Below the pieces are notes generated by a model, which worked only from the letters and a program-made list of their open reading frames with translations, did not search any database and was not told the origin of the DNA. The position numbers were made by a program, and so were the translations under genes. From Blautia coccoides (lineage in GTDB: Bacteria; Bacillota; Clostridia; Lachnospirales; Lachnospiraceae): DNA of 64,000 nucleotides. Positions 56,163 to 64,000 of this stretch are shown here, one piece after another. The stretch covers positions 1,305,001 to 1,369,000 of the forward strand of contig NZ_CP136422.1 in NCBI RefSeq assembly GCF_034355335.1. Direction: 5' to 3'. Each line of letters opens with the position of its first letter. The first letter of the stretch is position 1.

Positions 56163-57554
56163 ATGAAGAGGAAAGTTGTTAAGACATTGGCGCTGACTAT
56201 GACATCTGCAATGGTGGTGGCTATGACAGCAGGCTGTGGTAATTCAGGAGGCGGTGACACGAAGAGCGACAGTACGGATACCGGCACAGAGGATACCGCA
56301 GACGACGCGGATACAGGTTCCGCGGAGACTGAGACAGGAACAGAAGCCACTGCAGCAGACATAGGGGAGCCTAACGGCGGTAAAGAAGTTACCCTCTGGC
56401 ACTATTTCGAGCATGAGGCTGACGCCCTGAATGCGGTTGTAAAGAAATATAATGAAGAGCAGAGTGATATCTACATTGTACCTACTTTTGTATCACGTGA
56501 TGAGTTAATGAAACAGTATACCATCGGTGCTGTGTCAGGAGAACTTCCTGATATCGGAATGGTGGATTCACCGGATATGGCATCCTACATTTCCCTGGGG
56601 GTGTTCGCAGACATCACAGAGTATCTGGAGGGATGGTCTGATCTGGATCAGTTCTATGAAGGACCTCTGAGCAGTTGTATGGACGCAGACGGAAAATATT
56701 ACGGACTGCCCAACAACTCAAACTGTCTGGCACTGCTGTGCAACATGGATATGCTGAAAGCAGCAGGTATTGAAAATCCGCCGACCACATGGGACGAATT
56801 TAAAGAAGCCTGTGAAAAAACCACAGACGAAGCCAACGGAGTTTACGGATTTGCTATGTCAGCCATCGCTAATGAAGAGGGAACCTTCCAGTTCATTCCG
56901 TGGCTGTACGGCGCTGGAGCAGACATCACAGATGTTTCTAGCGACAAGGCAGTGAACGCTCTGACATTCTTAAGTGACCTGGTAAAAGACGGATATATGA
57001 GTAAAGAAGCTGTAAACTGGGGACAGGGCGATGCTTACAATGCATGGATCGCAGGTAAAGCCGCTATGCTGGAATCCGGTACATGGCAGATCGCAACCTT
57101 AGATACCGATAATAAAGATGATGTTACATGGGAATACAAGTATACTCCAATGCCGAAAGGTGAGCAGCAGGCAACTGTTATCGGCGGTGAGAACTTCGGT
57201 GTATGCAGCGGTTCCGAAAATGTAGAAGAGTGTACAGAATTCCTGAAATATATGCAGTCCGCACAGAACACAGCAGACTGGTGTGAAATCGCAGGAAAAT
57301 TACCGGTTCGTGCAGACGCAGTAGAACTGAAAGATTTCTGGACAGCAGATGAGAGATATAAAGTATTCAATGACTCCATGGAATTTGCAGTTGCAAGGGG
57401 ACCTCACGAGTCCTGGCCGACAATTTCCGAAGCACTGTACAAAGCAGAGCAGGCAGCTTTACTGGGTGACAAAGACCCGGCAGAAGCTCTGAAAGAAGCA
57501 CAGGCAACGATTTCACCTATTTTGGAAGAAACACCTATTGCAGTACAGAAGTAA
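56163..57554 (+). CDS. Sugar ABC transporter substrate-binding lipoprotein (GH31 locus)
   Basis: A 463-residue extracellular binding protein. Signal peptide KRKVVKTLALTMTSAMVVAMTAGC with Cys25 as the lipid site, then an acidic Asp/Thr/Glu/Ala linker of ~45 residues. The mature part starts at KEVTLWHYFEHEADALNAVVKKYNEEQ and has the usual family 1 features. The frame opens at 56100, but AAAGGAGG just before the ATG at 56163 and the clean signal peptide set this start. The bound sugar is presumably an alpha-linked oligosaccharide or xyloglucan fragment, judged by the GH31 genes downstream. Confidence 0.9.
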   Translation: MKRKVVKTLALTMTSAMVVAMTAGCGNSGGGDTKSDSTDTGTEDTADDADTGSAETETGTEATAADIGEPNGGKEVTLWHYFEHEADALNAVVKKYNEEQSDIYIVPTFVSRDELMKQYTIGAVSGELPDIGMVDSPDMASYISLGVFADITEYLEGWSDLDQFYEGPLSSCMDADGKYYGLPNNSNCLALLCNMDMLKAAGIENPPTTWDEFKEACEKTTDEANGVYGFAMSAIANEEGTFQFIPWLYGAGADITDVSSDKAVNALTFLSDLVKDGYMSKEAVNWGQGDAYNAWIAGKAAMLESGTWQIATLDTDNKDDVTWEYKYTPMPKGEQQATVIGGENFGVCSGSENVEECTEFLKYMQSAQNTADWCEIAGKLPVRADAVELKDFWTADERYKVFNDSMEFAVARGPHESWPTISEALYKAEQAALLGDKDPAEALKEAQATISPILEETPIAVQK

Positions 57555-57620
57555 AACAGAATAGGCTGCAGTTTGGTTGGCTGAACTGCTGCAAAAAGTC
57601 TGGATGCTGACTGTAAAACA

Positions 57621-57661
57621 AGGTTTAAGGTGTATCCCGGTGATACATCTTAAACCTTTTT
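57621..57661 (+). terminator. Attenuating terminator between binding-protein and permease genes
   Basis: Sixteen-bp stem with one G-U pair (57621-57636 with 57642-57657), 5-nt loop and a T-run. A smaller GCAGTT/AACTGC hairpin precedes it (57568-57589). Partial read-through would give more binding protein than permease. Confidence 0.82.
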
Positions 57662-57700
57662 AAAAGAAACAGATAGGAATTTGGAAGAGGGGTGAAATCC

Positions 57701-58594
57701 ATGAAAATGTCGATGGCGGCAAAAAAGAGAAGAGAAGGCTATACCTTTATCCTTCCGGGATTCATTTATATGCTGGTGGTTCTTGGATATCCGCTTGTGT
57801 ACAACTTTGTACTCAGCTTCAGGAATGTAAATGTTAAAACATTCAAAGGCGGAACAGATGTATTTGTAGGTTTGTCCAACTACATAGAATTATTTCACAA
57901 TGAAACATTTTTGATGGTATTTAAGAATACATTTGTGTTTACCATCGGATGTTTGGTTGTACAGTTCACAATAGGATTTATATTTGCATTGTTTTTCTCA
58001 AAGAAATTTACACTTGCTGGACCGATCCGTGGTATGATCCTGGTGGGATATATGATGCCAATGTCTGTTACGGCTCTGTTGGGCAAGAATATGTTCGATG
58101 TGTCCAGTGGTGTGATCAATGACCTGTTTATGAAGCTGGGTCTGATCAGTGCTCCGGTGGAATGGCTGCTCAGCGGAAGTACAGCCATGATCGCCATCAT
58201 TGCGGTGAACTGCTGGGTTGGTATTCCGTTCAATATGCTGCTTCTGACCTCGGGTCTTACAGGAATTTCCACTGAGATTTACGAGAGCGCGGAAGTTGAC
58301 GGTGCAAATCCGTTCCAGAGATTTCTTTATATCACACTTCCGCTTATGAAACCGGCTATATTATCAGTGCTTATGTTAGGATTTATCTATACATTTAAAG
58401 CATTCGATCTGATGTTTGTTATGACAAGCGGAGGTCCTCTGAACTCTACTGATGTTCTGGGTACTTATGCTTATACATTGTCCTTTAAACAGTATGAATT
58501 CTCCTTAGGTTCTACAGCGGCGATCATCTTATTCGCGTGTCTGTTTATTGTGGGACTATTCTACTTGCGTCTCATATCAAAGGAGGATGATTAG
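57701..58594 (+). CDS. Sugar ABC transporter permease, MalF type (GH31 locus)
   Basis: A 297-residue six-helix permease. EAA loop: YESAEVDGANPFQRFLYITLPLMKPA (about residues 194-219). The frame is open from a GTG at 57692, but GAGGGGTG overlaps that codon and is correctly spaced for the ATG at 57701. It pairs with the next permease; no ATPase gene is present here. Confidence 0.9.
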   Translation: MKMSMAAKKRREGYTFILPGFIYMLVVLGYPLVYNFVLSFRNVNVKTFKGGTDVFVGLSNYIELFHNETFLMVFKNTFVFTIGCLVVQFTIGFIFALFFSKKFTLAGPIRGMILVGYMMPMSVTALLGKNMFDVSSGVINDLFMKLGLISAPVEWLLSGSTAMIAIIAVNCWVGIPFNMLLLTSGLTGISTEIYESAEVDGANPFQRFLYITLPLMKPAILSVLMLGFIYTFKAFDLMFVMTSGGPLNSTDVLGTYAYTLSFKQYEFSLGSTAAIILFACLFIVGLFYLRLISKEDD

Positions 58595-58595
58595 A

Positions 58596-59450
58596 ATGGC
58601 AGGAAAAGTAAAAATAACAAGTTCCAAAGAAAAAAGAAAAAATATTATCAACTGTGTTATTGCGGTTATTGTTGCCATTCTGTTCCTGTTCCCGATCTAC
58701 TGGATTCTGGCTATGTCATTTAAATCAGATGCGGAATCCTTCGGTAAACTGGTGACATATTATCCGCACCATTTCACCCTGGAACCCTGGATCAAAAACT
58801 TCCAGGATGCAGAGTTTTTATCCTCTCTGAGGAACAGTGTCTGTATCGCCTTTTTATCTATGGTGATCTCACTGGTATTTGGTATTCCGGCAGCTTACGG
58901 CATGGGACGTTATAAAGTACCGGGCAGAAAAGTATTCCTGCTCACATTCCTTGTGACCCAGATGCTTCCTGCATCTCTTATGCTGACACCTATGTATCTG
59001 ATCTTTAACAAGCTGCATTTATTAGGAACCTACTTAGGCCCATCCCTGGCCATCGCCTCCGGGTCTGTACCGTTTATTGTTGTAACCCTGAGACCTTATT
59101 TCAAAAGCGTGCCCACATCCCTGGACGATGCTGCCAGGATTGACGGCTGCGGTGTGTTCCGGTCCTTCTTCAAGATCATGATCCCGGCAATTAAGACAGG
59201 TGTCATCACAGTAGTGGTTATCTCCTTCCTGGGCGGCTGGAACGATCTGGCATACTCCATGACCTTTAACGTGAAACCGGATATGCGTCCTTTGACAGCC
59301 AATATTTATAAGTTCCAGAGTAAATACGGAACAAAGTGGAACTGTATCATGGCGTATGGCGCGATTCTGGTACTGCCGGTTATCCTGTTGTTTGTATTCC
59401 TGCAGAAATATATTGTGGGCGGCCTGACGGCAGGGGCGGTAAAAGAATAA
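58596..59450 (+). CDS. Sugar ABC transporter permease, MalG type (GH31 locus)
   Basis: A 284-residue six-helix permease. N-terminal FLFPIYWILAMSFKS and EAA loop SLDDAARIDGCGVFRSFFKIMIPAIKT. AAAGGAGG precedes the ATG at 58596, one base after the previous stop; the upstream open frame to 58548 lies within that gene. It forms the channel with the MalF-type partner. Confidence 0.9.
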   Translation: MAGKVKITSSKEKRKNIINCVIAVIVAILFLFPIYWILAMSFKSDAESFGKLVTYYPHHFTLEPWIKNFQDAEFLSSLRNSVCIAFLSMVISLVFGIPAAYGMGRYKVPGRKVFLLTFLVTQMLPASLMLTPMYLIFNKLHLLGTYLGPSLAIASGSVPFIVVTLRPYFKSVPTSLDDAARIDGCGVFRSFFKIMIPAIKTGVITVVVISFLGGWNDLAYSMTFNVKPDMRPLTANIYKFQSKYGTKWNCIMAYGAILVLPVILLFVFLQKYIVGGLTAGAVKE

Positions 59451-59512
59451 TTAAGAAGGTAACCGAGAGCGTACGGAACAGTTACTGAAATTTATAACAG
59501 TGAGGACAAGAA

Positions 59513-61582
59513 ATGACGGATTTTGTAAAAAGAGAAGACGCATCCACAGGAGATTTTCGCTCAGACAATAAATTTTTACTGGGATATTTTGAGGAAAAGG
59601 ATCATGCATTATTTTACCGTTATGATGCGGAGCGGGTTATTGTGGAACCCTGGGGAAAGAACAGTTTGAGGGTCCGGGCCTCCAAAATGCCTGAAATGCC
59701 GGATGAGCTTTGGGCACTGGACGGAAAGCCGGAAGGACGCGAAGAAGCCAGGATTGTAATACATGATTTTTCCGCGGAAATTGTCAACGGAAATATCAAA
59801 GCAGTAGTGAACAATATTGGAAAGATTACATTTTACAACCAGAAAGGTGAGGTGCTCCTTGAGGAATATGTCCGCAACAGAGAGGACATGTTTGCGGATA
59901 CCTGCAGTTCTTTGGAGGTTGAGGCGAGAGAATTCAAACCGATCATCGGCGGGGATTATCAGCTTACCATGCGCTTTGAATCCAATCCCAATGAAAAGAT
60001 TTATGGCATGGGCCAGTATCAGCAGAAATTCTTAAATGTCAAAGGGGCGGAACTGGAACTGGCACACAGGAATTCCCAGGCAAGTGTTCCCTTTGCCCTG
60101 TCATCGCTGGGATATGGCTTCTTATGGAATAACCCTGCGATCGGACGTGTCAGCTTTAATAAGAATATTACCTCATGGGAGGCAAGATCCACTAAAAAAT
60201 TAGATTACTGGATCACAGCAGGCGACACACCCGCTGAAATTGAGGAAGCCTACGCAGACGCCACAGGAAAGGTACCCATGATGCCGGAATACGGTATGGG
60301 ATTCTGGCAGTGCAAACTCAGATATCAGACACAGGAAGAGCTTCTGGAGGTGGCTAGAGAATATAAGCGCCGTCAGATTCCCATTGATGTGATCGTTGTG
60401 GACTTTTTCCACTGGCCGAAGCAGGGAGACTGGAGATTCGACGAGACCTACTGGCCTGACCCGGATGCCATGATCGCAGAGCTGAAGGAGATGGGAATTG
60501 AGCTTATGGTTTCCATCTGGCCTATGGTGGATTATAAGAGTGAGAATTTTGAGGAGATGAAGGCAAAGGGCCTTCTCACAAGGGTAGAAAAAGGTGTCCG
60601 TATTGACAATACATATATGGGCAATACCATCCAGTATGACCCAACCAATCCGGAAGCCAGAGAATATGTCTGGAATAAGGCAAAACAGAACTATTATGAC
60701 AAGGGTGTGAAGATTTTCTGGCTGGATGAGGCAGAACCGGAATATACGGTGTATGACTTTGAGAATTACCGTTATCATCTGGGACCGAACGTACAGATTG
60801 GAAATGTATACCCGGCAATGTACGCACAGACCTTCTTTGAAGGCATGAAAAAGGAAGGACAGGAAAATATCGTCAATCTGCTGCGCTGCGCATGGGCGGG
60901 AAGCCAGAGATACGGAGCACTGGTGTGGTCAGGTGATATCCACTCCTCCTTTGAGAGCCTGCAGAACCAATTTGCGGCGGGACTCAACATGGGGATCGCG
61001 GGAATTCCCTGGTGGACAACAGATATCGGAGGATTTTTCGGAGCCAATATCTATGATGAGGATTTCCACGAGGTACTTGTCAGATGGTTTGAATACGGCA
61101 CCTTCTGTCCTGTCATGAGACTGCACGGATACCGTATGCCATACCAGCCTCAGTACGGAACAACCGGCGGTGCGGAGTGCGTATCCGGGGCACCCAATGA
61201 AATCTGGTCTTACGGAGATAAAGTCTATGAGATCTGCAAGAAATACATTGAAATGCGTGAAGCCATGCGTCCCTATGTGCGCCGTCTGATGGAGGAGGCA
61301 CATGAAAAGGGAACTCCGGTCATGAGACCTATGTTTTATGATTTCCCGGAGGACAAGGCCTGCTGGGATAATGAGACACAGTACATGTTCGGGCCTGAGA
61401 TATTAGTAGCTCCGGTTATGGAGAAGGGACAGACACAAAAAGAAGTCTACCTTCCCACAGGAGCTGTGTGGAAAAATGTATGGACAGGCGAGACATACGA
61501 AGGCGGACAGACTGTAATGGTGCCGACACCTATTGAACAGATCCCGCTGTTTACAAAAAATGATTTTGAACTGAACTTCTAA
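59513..61582 (+). CDS. Glycoside hydrolase family 31 (alpha-xylosidase/alpha-glucosidase), copy 1
   Basis: A 689-residue cytoplasmic enzyme. An N-terminal beta-sandwich (about 1-255) precedes the catalytic barrel. The nucleophile is D405 in FWLDEAEPE and the acid/base is D475 in WSGDIHSS. The substrate-loop run VVDFFHWPKQGDWRFDETYWPDP is the form seen in alpha-xylosidases and related GH31 enzymes rather than maltases. GAGG precedes the ATG. It lies 62 bp after the permease and has a close paralogue next door. Isoprimeverose-type or other alpha-linked oligosaccharides are likely substrates, not proven. Confidence 0.9.
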   Translation: MTDFVKREDASTGDFRSDNKFLLGYFEEKDHALFYRYDAERVIVEPWGKNSLRVRASKMPEMPDELWALDGKPEGREEARIVIHDFSAEIVNGNIKAVVNNIGKITFYNQKGEVLLEEYVRNREDMFADTCSSLEVEAREFKPIIGGDYQLTMRFESNPNEKIYGMGQYQQKFLNVKGAELELAHRNSQASVPFALSSLGYGFLWNNPAIGRVSFNKNITSWEARSTKKLDYWITAGDTPAEIEEAYADATGKVPMMPEYGMGFWQCKLRYQTQEELLEVAREYKRRQIPIDVIVVDFFHWPKQGDWRFDETYWPDPDAMIAELKEMGIELMVSIWPMVDYKSENFEEMKAKGLLTRVEKGVRIDNTYMGNTIQYDPTNPEAREYVWNKAKQNYYDKGVKIFWLDEAEPEYTVYDFENYRYHLGPNVQIGNVYPAMYAQTFFEGMKKEGQENIVNLLRCAWAGSQRYGALVWSGDIHSSFESLQNQFAAGLNMGIAGIPWWTTDIGGFFGANIYDEDFHEVLVRWFEYGTFCPVMRLHGYRMPYQPQYGTTGGAECVSGAPNEIWSYGDKVYEICKKYIEMREAMRPYVRRLMEEAHEKGTPVMRPMFYDFPEDKACWDNETQYMFGPEILVAPVMEKGQTQKEVYLPTGAVWKNVWTGETYEGGQTVMVPTPIEQIPLFTKNDFELNF

Positions 61583-61586
61583 AAAG

Positions 61587-61624
61587 AAGGGGCTGCTGCA
61601 CGTAAAACTGGGGCAGCCCTTTTA
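61587..61624 (+). terminator. Terminator between the two GH31 genes
   Basis: Ten-bp stem with one G-U pair (61587-61596 with 61613-61622), 16-nt loop, short T-run. Probably partial, since the next gene lies in the same locus. Confidence 0.65.
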
Positions 61625-61682
61625 TAAAATAAGAAAAGACCGGAGAGTGTCTAAAAAGGATTTGAAAAGAGGAGGTACTTAA

Positions 61683-63680
61683 ATGCTGAAACAAGTGGGC
61701 AACAAATTATACAGAAGGCAGGATAAAGAACTGCTTTTGATCGAGCCGTGGGGGAAGAACAGCCTGCGCGTCCGTGCTACCCAGCGAAGTGAGTTCATTC
61801 CGGATACGGACAGCGCGCTTCTGGAGCCGGAAGAGACAGAGGTACAGATCACCATTGAAGGGAAAAAGGCGGTCATCACCAACGGCAATTTAACCTGTAA
61901 AATCATGGACAATGGAGTGCTCCAATATTATAATCAGAATGGAAAGCTTCTTCTGGAAGAGTATGACCGCACAAGAGACATGTATGAGGGAAGTGACAAA
62001 TTCGCCAGTGCCCTGGAGATCGTGCCCAGAACCTTTAATCCTCGTCAGTGCTCTGACAATTTCAAGCTGACTGTTCGGTTTGAGGCATACAAGGACGAGA
62101 AGATTTTCGGAATGGGACAGTATCAGCAGCCATACCTGGATGTGAAGGGCTGTATTATTGAGCTGGCGCATAGAAATTCCCAGGCCAGTGTTCCTTTTGC
62201 CCTGTCAGACAGAGGATACGGAATTCTCTGGAACAATCCGGCCATCGGCCAGGTGACCTTTGGAAAAAATGTTACAGAGTGGATCGCTGAGTCTACAAAG
62301 CAGATGGATTACTGGATAACAGCGGGTGATACCCCGGCTGAGATCGAGGAAGCCTATGCGGATGCCACAGGAAAGGTTCCAATGATGCCGGATTACGGTA
62401 TGGGATTCTGGCAGTGTAAGCTGCGTTACCAGACCCAGGATGAGATTCTGGAGGTGGCCAGGGAATATAAGAGAAGAGGCCTTCCCATTGATGTGATCGT
62501 TGTGGATTTCTTCCACTGGCCCCATCAGGGAGACTGGAAGTTTGATGAAGATTATTGGCCCGACCCGGCAGCAATGGTGCGGGAATTAAAAGAGATGGGA
62601 ATCGAACTGATGGTATCCATCTGGCCCACAGTTGACGCGGAGAGCGAGAACTATGAGGAGATGACGGAGTTGGGCTATCTGACCCGGTCAGAATACGGAA
62701 AGCGCATCGGACAGCTTGGAGACGCCTGCATTATAGACGTGACCAATCCGGAGGGAAGAAATTATGTCTGGGAAAAAATGAAGAAAAATTATTATGACCT
62801 GGGTATTAAAATTTTCTGGCTGGATGAGGCGGAGCCTGAGTTTACCGGATATGAATACGAACATTACCGTTATTTCCTGGGTGCTGATATGGAAGTGGGT
62901 AATTTATATCCCAAATATTACGCCCGCATGGCTTATGAGGGAATGGAAGCAGAGGGACAGGAGAATATCGTCAATCTTCTCCGCTGCGCATGGGCCGGCA
63001 GCCAGAAATACGGCGCGCTGGTATGGTCCGGAGATATTGACTCCTCCTTCCGCGCTCTGAGAAATCAGTTGGCAGCAGGCCTTAACATGGGAATTTCCGG
63101 TATTCCGTGGTGGACTACCGATATCGGCGGATTCCACGGAGGCAATATCCACGACGATGCGTTTAAGGAGTGTTTTGTCAGATGGTTTGCTTTCGGCGCA
63201 TTCTGCCCGGTCATGAGACTGCACGGGTTCCGTGAACCGTTTAAAGAGCCTCTGGGAACCACAGGAGGAGGAAAACATATAAGCGGCGCGGAGAACGAAG
63301 TATGGAGCTACGGGGAAGAAGTATACGAAATCTGCAAAAAGTATATGGAACTGCGTGAGAAGATGCGTCCTTATGTAAAGACACTGATGCAGGATGCCCA
63401 TGAAAAAGGGACACCGATCATGCGTCCTCTGTTCTATGATTTCCCGGAGGACAAAAAAGCCTGGGAAATTGAGGACCAGTACATGTTCGGAAGCAAGGTG
63501 CTTGTCTGCCCGGTACTGTATGAAGGCGTCAGGGAACGCAAGGTTTATCTGCCGGAAGGAAAATGGAAAAACATTAACGACAGCAGGATATATGAAGGCG
63601 GTGCTGAGTATGTGTGCGATGCTCCGTATGACAGCATTCCGGTATTTGTAAAAGCAGGGGAACTGGAAGACATTTTTTAA
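61683..63680 (+). CDS. Glycoside hydrolase family 31 (alpha-xylosidase/alpha-glucosidase), copy 2
   Basis: A 665-residue paralogue of the preceding enzyme, shorter at the N-terminus by about 30 residues and very similar through the barrel. Nucleophile D381 in FWLDEAEPE; acid/base D451 in WSGDIDSS; loop VVDFFHWPHQGDWKFDEDYWPDP. Differences concentrate in the N-terminal domain and in the segment before the nucleophile (SEYGKRIGQLGDACIIDVTNPEG against RIDNTYMGNTIQYDPTNPEA), where specificity may differ. GAGGAGG precedes the ATG. Confidence 0.9.
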   Translation: MLKQVGNKLYRRQDKELLLIEPWGKNSLRVRATQRSEFIPDTDSALLEPEETEVQITIEGKKAVITNGNLTCKIMDNGVLQYYNQNGKLLLEEYDRTRDMYEGSDKFASALEIVPRTFNPRQCSDNFKLTVRFEAYKDEKIFGMGQYQQPYLDVKGCIIELAHRNSQASVPFALSDRGYGILWNNPAIGQVTFGKNVTEWIAESTKQMDYWITAGDTPAEIEEAYADATGKVPMMPDYGMGFWQCKLRYQTQDEILEVAREYKRRGLPIDVIVVDFFHWPHQGDWKFDEDYWPDPAAMVRELKEMGIELMVSIWPTVDAESENYEEMTELGYLTRSEYGKRIGQLGDACIIDVTNPEGRNYVWEKMKKNYYDLGIKIFWLDEAEPEFTGYEYEHYRYFLGADMEVGNLYPKYYARMAYEGMEAEGQENIVNLLRCAWAGSQKYGALVWSGDIDSSFRALRNQLAAGLNMGISGIPWWTTDIGGFHGGNIHDDAFKECFVRWFAFGAFCPVMRLHGFREPFKEPLGTTGGGKHISGAENEVWSYGEEVYEICKKYMELREKMRPYVKTLMQDAHEKGTPIMRPLFYDFPEDKKAWEIEDQYMFGSKVLVCPVLYEGVRERKVYLPEGKWKNINDSRIYEGGAEYVCDAPYDSIPVFVKAGELEDIF

Positions 63681-63755
63681 TATGATCAGACAGCCGGGCG
63701 GTGCAGAGCATCCGCCTGGCAAATGATATAAAAGGAAAGAAAGCAGGGATGACAT

Positions 63756-64000
63756 ATGGGCAATGGTACGATATTTGGTTATGACGGTAAATATGTAAAG
63801 GTGATTGATAAGATATTCAACACGATCGTGCTGAGTTTATTCTGGCTGATTGGATGCCTCCCCATCATAACGATCGGTGTATCTACAACTGCCATGTATT
63901 ATACCGCGGTAAAGGTGATCAAAAAGGAAGAGGGATACGTACTGGAACAGTTTCTGAAATCATACAGAAGAAATCTAAAAGACGGTATTCTCCTGGAAAT
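63756..64000 (+). CDS. DUF624/YesL-family membrane protein, 5' part only
   Basis: Eighty-one codons are open to the window edge, starting MGNGTIFGYDGKYVKVIDKI. A first transmembrane helix (about residues 21-43: FNTIVLSLFWLIGCLPIITI) ends in GVSTTAMYYTAVKVIKKEEG, the conserved opening of DUF624/YesL proteins. AGCAGGGA precedes the ATG. YesL genes usually accompany YesMN kinases and sugar ABC importers, as here. Function unknown; the rest lies outside the window. Confidence 0.85.
   Translation, partial: MGNGTIFGYDGKYVKVIDKIFNTIVLSLFWLIGCLPIITIGVSTTAMYYTAVKVIKKEEGYVLEQFLKSYRRNLKDGILLE

Overview
The window reads as a chromosomal segment of an anaerobic, spore-forming gut Firmicute, most likely a member of the Lachnospiraceae (Blautia or a close relative). 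Support comes from the HrcA/CIRCE heat-shock circuits, CodY, IreB-RuvX-DUF1292, a sporulation sigma-K gene, RNase J, YesMN-type two-component control of sugar uptake, and strong SD sites with TTGACA/TATAAT-type promoters. No rRNA, tRNA, CRISPR array, prophage or transposase is visible.

Layout. 0.1-3.5 kb: an NhaC-type antiporter, then an ECF sigma factor coupled to a DUF4179 anti-sigma protein. 3.7-8.8 kb: CIRCE-controlled hrcA-grpE-dnaK-dnaJ. 8.9-12.9 kb (minus strand): a heterodimeric ABC exporter and its MarR regulator, with a MarR-like palindrome on the promoter. 13.1-15.2 kb: two translationally coupled, paralogous GntR regulators. 15.7-19.2 kb: an Old-Yellow-Enzyme/FAD/[4Fe-4S] reductase and an APC permease. 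19.3-26.9 kb: an alpha-galactoside island (AraC regulator, divergent binding-protein ABC importer, GH36 alpha-galactosidase, MFS transporter). 26.9-27.3 kb: a 200-nt intergenic element with 40-bp perfect arms and a nested, pseudoknotted interior, almost certainly a structured RNA. 27.3-32.4 kb: an AEC transporter and prmA-rsmE-cysteine desulfurase-thiI. 32.4-40.6 kb: an HPr-like protein without the active-site His, mtaB, ireB-ruvX-DUF1292, rnj, a YlbF-family gene, a truncated MltG-like gene, trmR, a U32 peptidase-family gene and sigK. 40.7-41.9 kb: XRE and AraC regulators. 42.2-47.9 kb: comM-dprA-topA-codY. 48.2-50.2 kb: CIRCE-controlled groESL. 50.3-53.3 kb: a membrane protein, guaB and an N-acetylmuramoyl-L-alanine amidase. 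53.4-64 kb: a second sugar locus (histidine kinase, AraC-type response regulator, ABC importer, two tandem GH31 glycosidases and the start of a DUF624/YesL gene).

How the parts work together. HrcA at one CIRCE site autoregulates the DnaK operon and at the second controls groESL. The two sugar loci share one logic: a regulator, a lipoprotein binding protein followed by a hairpin or terminator that should damp permease expression, two permeases without a local ATPase (so a shared MsiK/UgpC-type ATPase elsewhere is implied), then cytoplasmic glycosidases. Several genes act on tRNA or rRNA modification (RsmE, the desulfurase/ThiI pair, MtaB, TrmR plus the U32 protein).

The least explained signals are the large structured RNA at 27026-27225, a small repeated hairpin element ahead of two envelope genes (50341-50355 and 52529-52543) whose one changed base pair is compensated, the His-less HPr, the ABC subunit with a degenerate Walker A motif, and the folded leader of ireB.
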